NCBI RefSeq assembly: GCF_004217115.1
Contig: NZ_SHKN01000002.1
Location: forward strand, 434,001-498,000
Length of the DNA stretch: 64,000 bases
Direction: 5' to 3'
Source of the DNA: Ancylomarina subtilis
GTDB taxonomy: Bacteria > Bacteroidota > Bacteroidia > Bacteroidales > Marinifilaceae
Shown: positions 27,332 through 36,249 of the stretch, piece after piece
Numbering within the stretch: position 1 is the stretch's first letter
Layout: each line of letters begins with the position of its first letter
Made by a program: the position numbers and the translations under genes
Notes under the pieces: generated by a model
The model's database searches: none
Seen by the model: only the letters and a program-made list of their open reading frames with translations
Told to the model about the DNA's origin: nothing

Positions 27332-28780
27332 TTATCGTCTTCTTCCTCTTGAGCCACCGCTTGAACGGCTTCCGCTATTGGATGATCTAGAAGAAGAGCC
27401 AGAAGAGCGAACAGCGCCAGAAGAACGCGATGACGATGATCTGGAAGGTCTGTATGAGCTAGAAGAGCTCTTTGTTGAACTTCTGTTGTAGCTTGGAGAA
27501 CTTTTCACTTTACTGTATCGAGATGTTCTTGTGCTTGTCGCTCTTGAATTCGTCGATCGTCTGGTTCCTGAGTTATTATACGATGGACGTGAATTGCTTT
27601 GAGGCTTTGTGTAGTTACTTGTCCTTCTTCGGGTTGTCGTAGCACTTTTGGTTCCTCTATAGTTTGAGCGGTTTTGTGTACCATATCTTGTTGTCGTTCC
27701 CTGATAGTTCGAGCGTCTAGTAGTTCCCGTTACATTTGTTCTTCGGGTATTTGTTCCAACACGATTGCTGTATGAACTTCTACTATTGCGTGAACCGTAT
27801 CTTTGAGCAGCAGTACTTCTTCTGACAGCTTCTTGAGCAGTAGTAGCAGATCGACGAGTCGTAGTTCCTGATTTTGTATAGCCTGCAGAACGATTTACTC
27901 GACTGACAGTTCCGTTGGTTCTTGTTGCAGCACTTCTGTTGGTATAGGTGCTTTTTGTACCAAGTTTACTTCCCACACTGGTTCTGTGTCCATAATAGTT
28001 ATTGGAGTATCTTGAGGAACCATAATAGCCTCCATGGTGATAATGGTTGTACCCGTAGTATGGGTAGCAACTGCCATAATATGGATAATTGTTATAGTAA
28101 GGATATCCCCATCCAAAATTTAATCCCCAATAAAAATCATCGTAGAAACCACAGCCTAAACCAAATCCGAAACTGAAGCTTGACCCGTAATGAGGATAGC
28201 TATATGCAAAAGTTCGACCATAACGAACAGGTGAAAATCGGAATGCATTATAATAATTGAAATTTGTCCAGGTAGGTGTCCACCAAACATTGTCTCCGTC
28301 AACATAAACATTCCAGTCTGGATCACCAGCTAACCACATGGCTGTGTTATAGCCACTGTTGTCGTAAAATCCAAAACCTTGAGGATACCATCGTCTTAGA
28401 CTTTCCGCATCTTCACGATCCCACTCACTTCCCTTAAACTCGCCTAAGTAGTAGCCTTGATCTTCGTTATAGAAAGTTGTGTCGATCGTCTCAATAGAAT
28501 CATTTTGAATCATTTGATTGTATTGTTCCTGAATGCGTTGGAAATCTCTATCATCTTTGAAAGTAGCCTTTGTGGTCGGCTCAACGTTGGTTTGATTGAC
28601 GATAGTTGGAGCTTTTTGATCGGAACGGGAGGTGTATACTTCCATTTCCTGATCAATTAGTGATGCCTCACCAGGAACGTAATAAATGTCATCCTGATAG
28701 GCTGATGTTCCCACATAGGATGGAGAACAAGCCGTTGCAATTAGCAAGGGAACGATTAATAATTTGAAGTAAGCTTTCAT
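27332..28780 (-). CDS. Putative lipoprotein with Tyr/Gly-rich middle and basic Ser/Arg/Thr-rich tail
   Basis: 482 residues. The N-terminus (LLIVPLLIATACSPS) is a lipoprotein signal. Residues of about 25-140 are acidic and polar; the middle is very rich in Tyr, Gly, Phe and Trp (many YYG, YPYY, HYHHGG runs); the last about 215 residues are low-complexity Ser, Arg, Thr, Asn, with almost no acidic residues, ending GGSRGRRR. I do not recognise the family. The design suggests a surface or periplasmic protein whose basic disordered tail could bind polyanions (DNA, LPS, polysaccharide) or peptidoglycan; that is inference. It is probably co-transcribed with the FadL-type gene. Confidence 0.75.
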   Translation of the reverse strand: MKAYFKLLIVPLLIATACSPSYVGTSAYQDDIYYVPGEASLIDQEMEVYTSRSDQKAPTIVNQTNVEPTTKATFKDDRDFQRIQEQYNQMIQNDSIETIDTTFYNEDQGYYLGEFKGSEWDREDAESLRRWYPQGFGFYDNSGYNTAMWLAGDPDWNVYVDGDNVWWTPTWTNFNYYNAFRFSPVRYGRTFAYSYPHYGSSFSFGFGLGCGFYDDFYWGLNFGWGYPYYNNYPYYGSCYPYYGYNHYHHGGYYGSSRYSNNYYGHRTSVGSKLGTKSTYTNRSAATRTNGTVSRVNRSAGYTKSGTTTRRSATTAQEAVRRSTAAQRYGSRNSRSSYSNRVGTNTRRTNVTGTTRRSNYQGTTTRYGTQNRSNYRGTKSATTTRRRTSNYTKPQSNSRPSYNNSGTRRSTNSRATSTRTSRYSKVKSSPSYNRSSTKSSSSSYRPSRSSSSRSSGAVRSSGSSSRSSNSGSRSSGGSRGRRR

Positions 28781-28944
28781 CTGGATATGATTTAAGGTTT
28801 AGCTTTAATGTAATTTAGTTGATTGGATTGGATTATTAATCCACTTAAGTATATGCAAAAATCGCGCCTAAAATGTGTTTAATAATTATTTGATCTCCTA
28901 AGTTTCATGTCTAGCCTTCAATATGATTATCTAATAATATTTTA

Positions 28945-28952
28945 TACTTTTG
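28945..28952 (+). promoter_or_regulatory. Possible -7 element for proS
   Basis: TACTTTTG matches TAnnTTTG, 116 bases before the proS start. The -33 box is not clear. Confidence 0.4.
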
Positions 28953-29068
28953 TAGCCAAATTTTAAAAGTCTTAAGTCCTTGTTTTTGATATTTATCATT
29001 AAAAAAGGAATTTTTAACAGCTTTTAAGTATTATTTAGTAAGCAAATACTATACCAAAACAATATAAA

Positions 29069-30544
29069 ATGGCAAAAGTTTTAACCAGTAGAAGCGAAAA
29101 TTATTCGCAATGGTATAACGATCTAGTAATTAAGGCAGATCTTGCAGAAAATTCTGCAGTTCGAGGTTGTATGGTGATTAAACCCTATGGCTATGCTATT
29201 TGGGAAAAAATACAGGCAGTACTTGATGGAAAGTTTAAGGACACAGGACATCAGAATGCTTATTTCCCTCTTTTAATTCCTAAGTCATTTCTAAGTAAGG
29301 AGGCTGATCACGTTGAAGGTTTCGCAAAAGAATGTGCAGTTGTAACCCATTATCGTTTGAAGAACGATCCCAATGGGAAAGGTGTTATTGTTGATCCCGA
29401 GGCTCGTTTGGAAGAGGAATTGATTATTCGTCCAACTTCAGAGACAATTATTTGGAATACCTATAAAAATTGGATTCAATCATATCGCGACTTGCCTATT
29501 TTAGTTAATCAATGGGCAAATGTGATGCGATGGGAAATGCGTACACGTTTGTTTTTACGTACTGCAGAATTTTTATGGCAAGAAGGCCATACTGCTCATG
29601 CTACTGAGAAGGAAGCTTTGGCTGAAACCGAGCAGATGATCAATGTTTATGGTGATTTTGCAGAAGGTTGGATGGCCGTTCCTGTTTTGAAAGGGAGAAA
29701 GACTGAATCTGAGCGGTTTGCGGGTGCTCTTGATACCTATTGTATTGAGGCTCTAATGCAGGATGGTAAGGCACTTCAGGCTGGAACGTCACACTTTTTA
29801 GGACAAAATTTTGCAAAGGCTTTTGATGTTAAGTTTACAAACAAAGAGGGTAAGGAAGATTATGTTTGGGCAACTTCATGGGGAGTATCAACTCGATTGA
29901 TGGGAGCTTTGGTAATGGCTCACTCTGATGATCATGGTTTGGTATTGCCTCCAAAATTGGCTCCAATTCAGGTTGTGATTGTACCAATTTACCGTAAAGA
30001 AGAAGAATTGGCTAAGCTGGCAGAGGTGATTGATCCTATTGTGGCTAAACTTAAAGCGAAAGGAATTTCTGTTAAATTTGATGATAGTGATAACCGTAAG
30101 CCAGGCTGGAAATTTGCAGAGTATGAATTGAAAGGTGTACCTGTGCGTTTGGCTATGGGTGCTCGCGATCTTGAGAATGGAACGGTTGAGTTAGCTCGTC
30201 GTGATATCTTAACTAAAGAAACTGTTGCTGTTGATGGCGTTGAGGATTTAATTGAAAATCTTCTTGAAGAAATTCAGAATAACATTTTCCAAAAAGCACT
30301 TGATTTCAGAACAGAGAAGACAACTAAGGTTGATACTTATGATGAGTTTAAGGAGTTATTGGAAACTAAAACTGGATTTTTCTTAGCACACTGGGATGGT
30401 ACAGCAGAAACTGAAGAAAAAATTAAGAATGAAACTAAAGCAACAATTCGTTGTATCCCTTTTGATAATGAGCAGGAAGAAGGTGTTTGTATGGTAACAG
30501 GTAAGCCATCGACTCAACGTGTTGTATTTGCCAAATCATATTAA
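29069..30544 (+). CDS. proS: Prolyl-tRNA synthetase (type 3, archaeal/eukaryote-like)
   Basis: 491 residues, the short form without the bacterial editing insertion. Class II motif 2 is seen in [30 protein letters not shown] and motif 3 in the ARGR-free [13 protein letters not shown] region. The C-terminus ends in Tyr (VVFAKSY), characteristic of the type 3 enzymes. It charges tRNA-Pro. Monocistronic, with a terminator after the stop. Confidence 0.95.
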   Translation: MAKVLTSRSENYSQWYNDLVIKADLAENSAVRGCMVIKPYGYAIWEKIQAVLDGKFKDTGHQNAYFPLLIPKSFLSKEADHVEGFAKECAVVTHYRLKNDPNGKGVIVDPEARLEEELIIRPTSETIIWNTYKNWIQSYRDLPILVNQWANVMRWEMRTRLFLRTAEFLWQEGHTAHATEKEALAETEQMINVYGDFAEGWMAVPVLKGRKTESERFAGALDTYCIEALMQDGKALQAGTSHFLGQNFAKAFDVKFTNKEGKEDYVWATSWGVSTRLMGALVMAHSDDHGLVLPPKLAPIQVVIVPIYRKEEELAKLAEVIDPIVAKLKAKGISVKFDDSDNRKPGWKFAEYELKGVPVRLAMGARDLENGTVELARRDILTKETVAVDGVEDLIENLLEEIQNNIFQKALDFRTEKTTKVDTYDEFKELLETKTGFFLAHWDGTAETEEKIKNETKATIRCIPFDNEQEEGVCMVTGKPSTQRVVFAKSY

Positions 30545-30604
30545 TCTCGTAAATACGATTGATTTTAGAAATTTTGTTGTTTAACGAAATTTAAACTTAT
30601 AAAT

Positions 30605-30640
30605 AACCGTCACCGATTTCTCGGAGGCGGTTTTTTTTTA
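30605..30640 (+). terminator. Terminator of proS
   Basis: ACCG...CCGA and TCGG...CGGT form an imperfect hairpin followed by a run of T. Confidence 0.7.
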
Positions 30641-30685
30641 CCTTTATCTAATCATTTTAAATTAGGTTAATTATTTATACGATAT

Positions 30686-31372
30686 ATGATGAATATACTT
30701 AATACTAAATCGGCCATTTTACAGACGATTCGCGAAAAATCTATTTTAAAACAACTGGTTTATAAAAATACATCTGAAGTTTTTGATGAGTTGAAACGGG
30801 TTCTTGAGAATTTGGTAGAGGAATACAATAATGAACTTGAGGACGAACAGGATGCTGTAAAATTGGAATATGTTGATAGAGGTAAATCTGAGGCCCAAAT
30901 TCGAGTTGCCTCGGATATTCTTGTTTTTAGCATGTACTCCAATGTTTTTCAGTTCGATAGAGATCATGCTGTTTGGCAGAAGGACTATGTGAAGCAAAAG
31001 CCCGATAATGCTTATTCAGGGATTATCAATATTTATAATTTCTTATCCGATTCATTCAAGTATAACCGATCTGAAGACTTAGGTTATTTGGTTGCCCGTA
31101 TTTTTATCAATCAGGAAAAGCATTATATCGTTGAAGGAAAGAGACAGATGGGCTTATTGGAGCACGATTTATCACAATCGATTAGTGATGAGAATAGCTT
31201 AAGAAAGATTGTGGAAACGGCCATTAACTATTCCTTGAATTTTGATTTATTGGTACCACCATATGATGATGTTAAAATTTTGGCCGTTGCCGATATCGAG
31301 GAGAAAATCCAGAATGCAAATATTAAGACTGGTAAGCGCTTGGGCTTTCAGTTTAAGTCTGACGATGTTTAA
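30686..31372 (+). CDS. Conserved-looking hypothetical protein upstream of pepT
   Basis: 228 residues, soluble, no signal peptide, helix-rich and acidic. An internal ATG at 30689 is an equally possible start. Residues of the middle (VFSMYSNVFQFDRDHAVWQKDYV, then IINIYNFLSDSFKYNR and GYLVARIFINQEKHYIVEGKRQM) look ordered and conserved, but I do not recognise the family and see no catalytic motif. It lies 34 bases upstream of pepT on the same strand, so co-expression is likely. Confidence 0.7.
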   Translation: MMNILNTKSAILQTIREKSILKQLVYKNTSEVFDELKRVLENLVEEYNNELEDEQDAVKLEYVDRGKSEAQIRVASDILVFSMYSNVFQFDRDHAVWQKDYVKQKPDNAYSGIINIYNFLSDSFKYNRSEDLGYLVARIFINQEKHYIVEGKRQMGLLEHDLSQSISDENSLRKIVETAINYSLNFDLLVPPYDDVKILAVADIEEKIQNANIKTGKRLGFQFKSDDV

Positions 31373-31406
31373 ATAAATTATTAAAAATAAAAGACAATAC
31401 TATAAA

Positions 31407-32633
31407 ATGACTGCAGTAGTAGATAAATTTATAAAATACGTTCAGTTTGATACTGAATCTGATACACAAACAGGTTTAACACCAAGTACTCCCGGACAAA
31501 TGGTTTTGGCTAAAGAATTGGCTAAGGAGCTTGAAGAGATGGGTATGAGCCAGGTCTCAGTAGATGAGAATGGGTATGTAATGGCTGTTTTGCCATCGAA
31601 TATGGACAAGGAAATTCCTACTGTAGGCTTTGTGTCGCACATGGATACCAGCCCTGATTTTACGGGAAAACATGTAAAACCTCAGTTTGTTGAAAACTAC
31701 GATGGAGGCGATATCGTTTTGAACAAGGAGCAAAATATTGTGATGAAGGTGGCGGATTTCCCGGATCTAAAAATGTATAAAGGACAAACTCTAATCACAA
31801 CTGATGGAACAACACTTTTGGGTGCTGATGATAAAGCCGGAGTTGCTGAGATTATGACGGCAGTTGAATATCTGATTAATCATCCGGAAATTAAACACGG
31901 TGCCGTTCATGTTGGTTTCACACCCGATGAGGAGATTGGTCAGGGAGCTGATTTTTTCAATGTGGAAAAATTTGGTGCAGATTTCGCATATACGCTTGAT
32001 GGAGGTGAAATAGGGGAGTTGCAATTCGAAAATTTCAATGCAGCCTATGCCGAAGTTTCATTTAAAGGGCGTAATGTCCATCCAGGAATGGCTAAGGATA
32101 AGATGATTAATTCGATGAATATTGTTCAGGAATTCAGATCACACCTACCAAAGGATGAGGTGCCTGAAAAAACCGAAAATTACGAAGGATTTTATCACCT
32201 GTTGGGGATTGAAGGAAGCGTCGAGAATTCAAAACTTCAATACATCATCCGTGATTTTGATATGGATGCTTACAATGCGCGTAAAAACAAATTTGAAATC
32301 ATTTGTAAAGATTTACGAGCGAAGTACGGTAAAGAAAATGTGACACTTCAAATGAAGGACCAGTATTTTAATATGCGCGAGAAAATTGAGCCAGTTAAGT
32401 ATATTGTTGACATTGCAGAGCAGGCTATGAAAGATGTGGGTGTCACGCCTAAAGTGGTTCCAATTCGTGGCGGTACTGATGGTAGCCGTTTATCGTATAT
32501 GGGCTTGCCTTGTCCTAATATTTTTGCAGGGGGGCACAATTTCCATGGTCGATTCGAATATGTTCCGGTTGACTCTATGCAGAAAGCCGTTGATGTTATC
32601 TTAAAAGTGGTTGACCTAATCGCTAAGCGATAA
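31407..32633 (+). CDS. pepT: Peptidase T (tripeptide aminopeptidase)
   Basis: 408 residues, the usual length. This cytosolic M20B zinc peptidase removes N-terminal residues from tripeptides. Metal and catalytic motifs are in order: GFVSHMDTSPD (His, Asp), LLGADDKAGVAEIM (bridging Asp), FTPDEEIGQGAD (catalytic Glu, metal Glu), YTLDGGEIG (Asp) and AGGHNFHG (C-terminal His). A terminator follows. Confidence 0.95.
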   Translation: MTAVVDKFIKYVQFDTESDTQTGLTPSTPGQMVLAKELAKELEEMGMSQVSVDENGYVMAVLPSNMDKEIPTVGFVSHMDTSPDFTGKHVKPQFVENYDGGDIVLNKEQNIVMKVADFPDLKMYKGQTLITTDGTTLLGADDKAGVAEIMTAVEYLINHPEIKHGAVHVGFTPDEEIGQGADFFNVEKFGADFAYTLDGGEIGELQFENFNAAYAEVSFKGRNVHPGMAKDKMINSMNIVQEFRSHLPKDEVPEKTENYEGFYHLLGIEGSVENSKLQYIIRDFDMDAYNARKNKFEIICKDLRAKYGKENVTLQMKDQYFNMREKIEPVKYIVDIAEQAMKDVGVTPKVVPIRGGTDGSRLSYMGLPCPNIFAGGHNFHGRFEYVPVDSMQKAVDVILKVVDLIAKR

Positions 32634-32655
32634 TCTTAACTCTTGTTATATAGAG

Positions 32656-32690
32656 AACGGTACACATGAATATGTGTGCCGTTTTTTTTT
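32656..32690 (+). terminator. Terminator of pepT
   Basis: AACGGTACACAT and ATGTGTGCCGTT form a long stem around GAAT-like loop, followed by T9. Confidence 0.88.
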
Positions 32691-32768
32691 GCACATGAAT
32701 CTGTTGAGAAATTAATTATATTCGGAATTTTAAAACACGAAAGTCTGCTATTAAGATTCTAAATCCAA

Positions 32769-33281
32769 ATGAAGATGTTAAAGCTTAAAAAATATAGTGC
32801 AACGGAATTGTATGATGAAGTGAATAAGCTCTATGGTCAAAAGGCTTATGCTGATATGATCCAATTTGAGGCAGCGTATTTAAAGCTTGAAACTCAAGAT
32901 TCAGAAAAATGGCGATCTTTGGCTGAAATGTTTTCCCGGGCTTATATGATATTGGGTCAGCAAGATAAAAATCTGAATTTATCAGGTCAGTATAAAATTG
33001 CGTTGAAGTCACTTGCTTGTGGGATTGATGATTCAGAAATTCAAAACTGGAAACTGAATTTGGAAGAAGCTTTCTTTGTGAGATATGTGAAAGTGAATAA
33101 ATATATTCTTTATGTTATTTTGCTTGCAGTTTTGTTGGTGAATTTAGATTTGATCCCATATCATGGTGCCTATATGCCAACACTTACAGCCATTGCCGTT
33201 ATTTGGTATGTCATGAACTACGTCATGAATTGTCGGGTGAAGCGTTTATATCTAAGACTAATTCGTTTGATCTACACCTAA
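32769..33281 (+). CDS. Hypothetical membrane protein with helical cytosolic domain
   Basis: 170 residues. The first about 105 residues are charged and helical (LKLKKYSATELYDEVNKLYG onward), possibly TPR-like. Two membrane helices follow (YILYVILLAVLLVNLDLI and LTAIAVIWYVMNYVM), and a short basic tail ends the protein. I do not recognise the family. The stop lies 8 bases before the end of the convergent HxlR gene, leaving no room for a terminator. Confidence 0.6.
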   Translation: MKMLKLKKYSATELYDEVNKLYGQKAYADMIQFEAAYLKLETQDSEKWRSLAEMFSRAYMILGQQDKNLNLSGQYKIALKSLACGIDDSEIQNWKLNLEEAFFVRYVKVNKYILYVILLAVLLVNLDLIPYHGAYMPTLTAIAVIWYVMNYVMNCRVKRLYLRLIRLIYT

Positions 33282-33288
33282 GGCTGGT

Positions 33289-33606
33289 TTATTCTTCCAT
33301 TCTTTTCTCAAACAAACGGCCCCCTTTTAGCATGGCTTTTAAAATAGGTGAGATCTGCCCCCCCAGTTCGGTCAAGCTGTATTCAACTTTAGGTGGAATG
33401 GTAGGATAGGCTTTTCTGTTGATAATGCCGGCTTCTTCCAGTTCCTTTAGGTTTTTGCTGAGCATTCTATCGCTGATATCAGGCAGGAGCTGACTCAATT
33501 CCTTATAACGCTTAGTGCCTTGTTTGAGGTGTAAGACGATGGTTGCCTTTCGTTTTCCTTTGACGAAATTGATGAATGTATCGACGGGGCAGTAACCTTT
33601 TTCCAA
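33289..33606 (-). CDS. HxlR-family winged-helix transcription regulator
   Basis: 105 residues, typical for HxlR regulators. CPVDTFINFVKGKRKATIVLHL is the family start, with the conserved redox- or electrophile-sensing-type Cys at position 6, and RYKELSQLLPDISDRMLSKNLKELEEAGII is the winged HTH. It is transcribed divergently from the quinone oxidoreductase at 33756, which is the likely target. HxlR members near such oxidoreductases often respond to quinones or aldehydes. Confidence 0.9.
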   Translation of the reverse strand: MEKGYCPVDTFINFVKGKRKATIVLHLKQGTKRYKELSQLLPDISDRMLSKNLKELEEAGIINRKAYPTIPPKVEYSLTELGGQISPILKAMLKGGRLFEKRMEE

Positions 33607-33679
33607 AATTTATTGAGATTAGTGACTTATAAATCAGTGTTTCTGACCGAAATGTTAGTGGCAGACCTAAATGTAAGCT

Positions 33680-33711
33680 CTTGATTAATAGATAAACTCC
33701 TTGTAACTTTG
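33680..33711 (+). promoter_or_regulatory. Promoter of the quinone oxidoreductase gene
   Basis: CTTG (33680-33683) and TAACTTTG (33704-33711) are 20 bases apart, 45 bases before the start codon. An HxlR operator would be expected in this interval. Confidence 0.65.
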
Positions 33712-33755
33712 CACAAGATAAGGATAATCCGGAACAAATAGAATTGAGATCAATT

Positions 33756-34754
33756 ATGGAATCGACAAAAACTTTTAAAGCCTTACGTGTAAACGAAGAG
33801 GATGGAAAATATAGTAGAAGAATTGAAGAACGTCAGTTGTCTGATTTGCCTGAAGGCGATGTGCTTGTGCGTGTCAGCTATTCATCATTAAATTTTAAGG
33901 ATGCTCTTTCTTGTATTGGTAATAAAGGGGTGACTCGTAATTATCCTCACACACCAGGGATTGATGCTTCGGGTATTGTCGAGGCTTCTTCTGATTCCCG
34001 ATTTCAAGTTGGTGATGAGGTGATTGTAACTTCTTATGATTTAGGGATGAATACCGATGGCGGATTTAGTGAATACATTCGTGTTCCTGCTGATTGGGTT
34101 GTACGCAAACCTAAGAATTTAAGCTTGAAACAAGCTATGGTACACGGAACTGCTGGTTTTACAGCTGGTTTATCGGTTTATCGCTTGTTGGCTGCAGGAC
34201 AAACACCTGAAATGGGGCCTGTTGTTGTTACCGGGGCTTTAGGAGGTGTTGGCGCTGTTGCCGTTTGTATCTTAAATCACTTGGGTTTTGAGGTGATTGC
34301 TGCAACATCTGATTTGAGTGATGGTGAAGAGACGCTTAAGAAATTGGGTGCAAGCAGTAGAATTGATAAGACCGAAACCGATGATCAATCGGGACGACCT
34401 ATGTTGCGACCAAAGTGGGCTGGTGCTATCGATGTGGTAGGCGGGAATGTGCTTTCGACACTTTTAAAAGCTTGTCAGCCTATGGGAAATGTAACCTGTT
34501 GTGGTAATATTGGATCAGGTGATTTGAATGGAACAGTTTATCCTTTTATTTTAAAAGGCATTAGTCTGATTGGTATCGATTCTCAAAATTGTCCCATGGC
34601 ATTACGTCAGAAAGTTTGGGATAAGTTGGCTGATGAATGGCAGTGTGAAAACCTGGCAGACGTAATTACTGAGTGCAGTCTTGAAGAGTTGGACAGCTAT
34701 ATCGATAAAATGATCGACAAGAAAAGTCGAGGCCGTGTGATTGTGAAATTGTAA
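33756..34754 (+). CDS. YhdH/YhfP-family quinone oxidoreductase (acrylyl-CoA reductase-like)
   Basis: 332 residues from ATG 33756; a TTG at 33744 gives four more residues and is rejected. It is a zinc-free MDR-superfamily enzyme: SSLNFKDALSCIGNKG and PGIDASGIVE in the catalytic domain, VTGALGGVGAVAVCIL as the NADPH Rossmann loop. The family includes AcuI, which reduces acrylyl-CoA to propionyl-CoA, and stress-induced quinone or enal reductases. The divergent HxlR regulator favours electrophile response, but propionyl-CoA metabolism elsewhere in the window makes AcuI activity worth noting. Confidence 0.88.
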   Translation: MESTKTFKALRVNEEDGKYSRRIEERQLSDLPEGDVLVRVSYSSLNFKDALSCIGNKGVTRNYPHTPGIDASGIVEASSDSRFQVGDEVIVTSYDLGMNTDGGFSEYIRVPADWVVRKPKNLSLKQAMVHGTAGFTAGLSVYRLLAAGQTPEMGPVVVTGALGGVGAVAVCILNHLGFEVIAATSDLSDGEETLKKLGASSRIDKTETDDQSGRPMLRPKWAGAIDVVGGNVLSTLLKACQPMGNVTCCGNIGSGDLNGTVYPFILKGISLIGIDSQNCPMALRQKVWDKLADEWQCENLADVITECSLEELDSYIDKMIDKKSRGRVIVKL

Positions 34755-34779
34755 TCGGTTCTGAACTTAATTATTATAA

Positions 34780-34816
34780 AAAAATGCTTGCCATTTATAT
34801 GGCAGGCATTTTTTTA
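34780..34816 (+). terminator. Terminator of the oxidoreductase gene
   Basis: AAATGCTTGCCAT and ATGGCAGGCATTT form a stem around TTAT, followed by T-rich sequence. Confidence 0.85.
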
Positions 34817-34847
34817 TGCTCGATTAATTAATCCTCTGAAATTGCTT

Positions 34848-34855
34848 TATCTTTG
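34848..34855 (+). promoter_or_regulatory. -7 element directly before pabB
   Basis: TATCTTTG matches TAnnTTTG and ends only 4 bases before the pabB ATG, implying a leaderless or nearly leaderless mRNA. Confidence 0.5.
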
Positions 34856-34859
34856 CGGC

Positions 34860-36173
34860 ATGCGTAAAATTTTAAGTTTTCAGATATCGGATACCAATCG
34901 GTTTAAGCAGCAGTTGTTGATTTGGAGCAAGCCATTTAAAAGGTTTGCTGTTCTCGATAGTCATGATGTGAATCAAAAAGCCAATTCGAAAAAGGAATAC
35001 AATTCATACGAGTTATTGGCTGGAATAGCTGCTTTGCAGGAGATCCAGGTTGAGGCGAATTGTTTTGAGACTTTGAGGCAGACTTACGATAAGAATCAGG
35101 ATTGGTGGTTTGGTTTTATGACCTATGATCTGAAAAATGAATTGGAAGATTTAAAGTCTGAGAATTTTGACGGAGTGAAAATGCCGGCTCTTCATTTTTT
35201 TCAGCCGCGTTGGGTTTTGGCTTTGAAAGAATCCCATCTTGAAGTTCATTATTTTGAAAAAGAGAATTCTGCTGAAGAGGTGGAGGAGCTTATTCATCAA
35301 ATTATTGAAACGGAAATTGAGGATCCGAAAGCCTCATTGGTGCCCAATATAAAACATCGCATAAGCAAACAGGAATATTTAGATGCCGTGAATGCATTAA
35401 AAGAGCATATCCGTTTAGGTGATATTTATGAGGTTAATTTTTGTCAGGAATTTTATGCTGAACACTGCAAAATAGATCCTTTGGAAACTTATCGAAGTTT
35501 AAGACAGGTTTCTCCTACACCTTATTCATGTTATTATGCCTTGGGAGATAAGTTCCTGCTGTCGGCATCACCGGAACGATACATCAAAAAGCAAGGATCA
35601 AAGATTATATCTCAACCCATTAAGGGCACAGCTAAAAGAGGTGCAAATCCAGAGGAGGATAAGCAGATTAAGGAGTTTTTATATACCGATCCAAAGGAGC
35701 GAGCAGAGAATATCATGATTGTGGATTTGGTTCGTAATGATTTATCCAGAACAGCTGCAAAAGGGACTGTGAAAGTCGAGGAATTGTGTGGTATTTATAC
35801 TTTTCCTCAGGTGCATCAAATGATCTCAACTGTGGTGTCGGAATTGCGTGACGATGCTCATTTTGTCGATTGTATCAAACACAGTTTTCCTATGGGATCG
35901 ATGACGGGGGCGCCAAAGGTTCGTGCCATGAAATTGATTGAGAAGTATGAAGTGACCAAACGCGGCCTTTTTTCTGCGGCTGTGGGATATATTACCCCCG
36001 AAGCTGACTTTGATTTTAATGTTGTGATTCGTAGCATACAATATAACGCCAAAGATGATTATCTTTCCTTCATGGTTGGAGGTGCCATCACCATGCAATC
36101 TGAACCTGAAAAGGAATACCAGGAATGTCTGCTGAAAGCGAAGGCAATTAAGCAGGTGCTGGGAAATGACTAG
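34860..36173 (+). CDS. pabB: Aminodeoxychorismate synthase component I
   Basis: 437 residues from ATG 34860; an in-frame extension back to 34788 runs through the preceding terminator and is rejected. It is a chorismate-utilising enzyme of the folate pathway, making 4-amino-4-deoxychorismate. The motif QPIKGTAKRG has Lys at about residue 255; PIKGT is diagnostic of PabB, whereas TrpE has PIAGT. Further blocks are YEVNFCQEFYA, VDLVRNDLSR, FPMGSMTGAPKVRAM and FMVGGAIT. No glutaminase (pabA) is adjacent. A pabC could be elsewhere. Confidence 0.93.
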   Translation: MRKILSFQISDTNRFKQQLLIWSKPFKRFAVLDSHDVNQKANSKKEYNSYELLAGIAALQEIQVEANCFETLRQTYDKNQDWWFGFMTYDLKNELEDLKSENFDGVKMPALHFFQPRWVLALKESHLEVHYFEKENSAEEVEELIHQIIETEIEDPKASLVPNIKHRISKQEYLDAVNALKEHIRLGDIYEVNFCQEFYAEHCKIDPLETYRSLRQVSPTPYSCYYALGDKFLLSASPERYIKKQGSKIISQPIKGTAKRGANPEEDKQIKEFLYTDPKERAENIMIVDLVRNDLSRTAAKGTVKVEELCGIYTFPQVHQMISTVVSELRDDAHFVDCIKHSFPMGSMTGAPKVRAMKLIEKYEVTKRGLFSAAVGYITPEADFDFNVVIRSIQYNAKDDYLSFMVGGAITMQSEPEKEYQECLLKAKAIKQVLGND

Positions 36174-36249
36174 TACTTAACCACTGTTGTCTGTTGTCAG
36201 TTGTTGGTCTTCCGATGATTGTGATGGATAGCCGATAATCATAACTGAA

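Noticed and set aside
34788-34859. N-terminal extension of pabB
   Set aside because: It would run through the terminator of the preceding gene and the -7 element; the ATG at 34860 matches the family start.
36174-36249. Possible small gene between pabB and tilS
   Set aside because: Only 76 bases, with no open frame of note; a TTGT-rich spacer.
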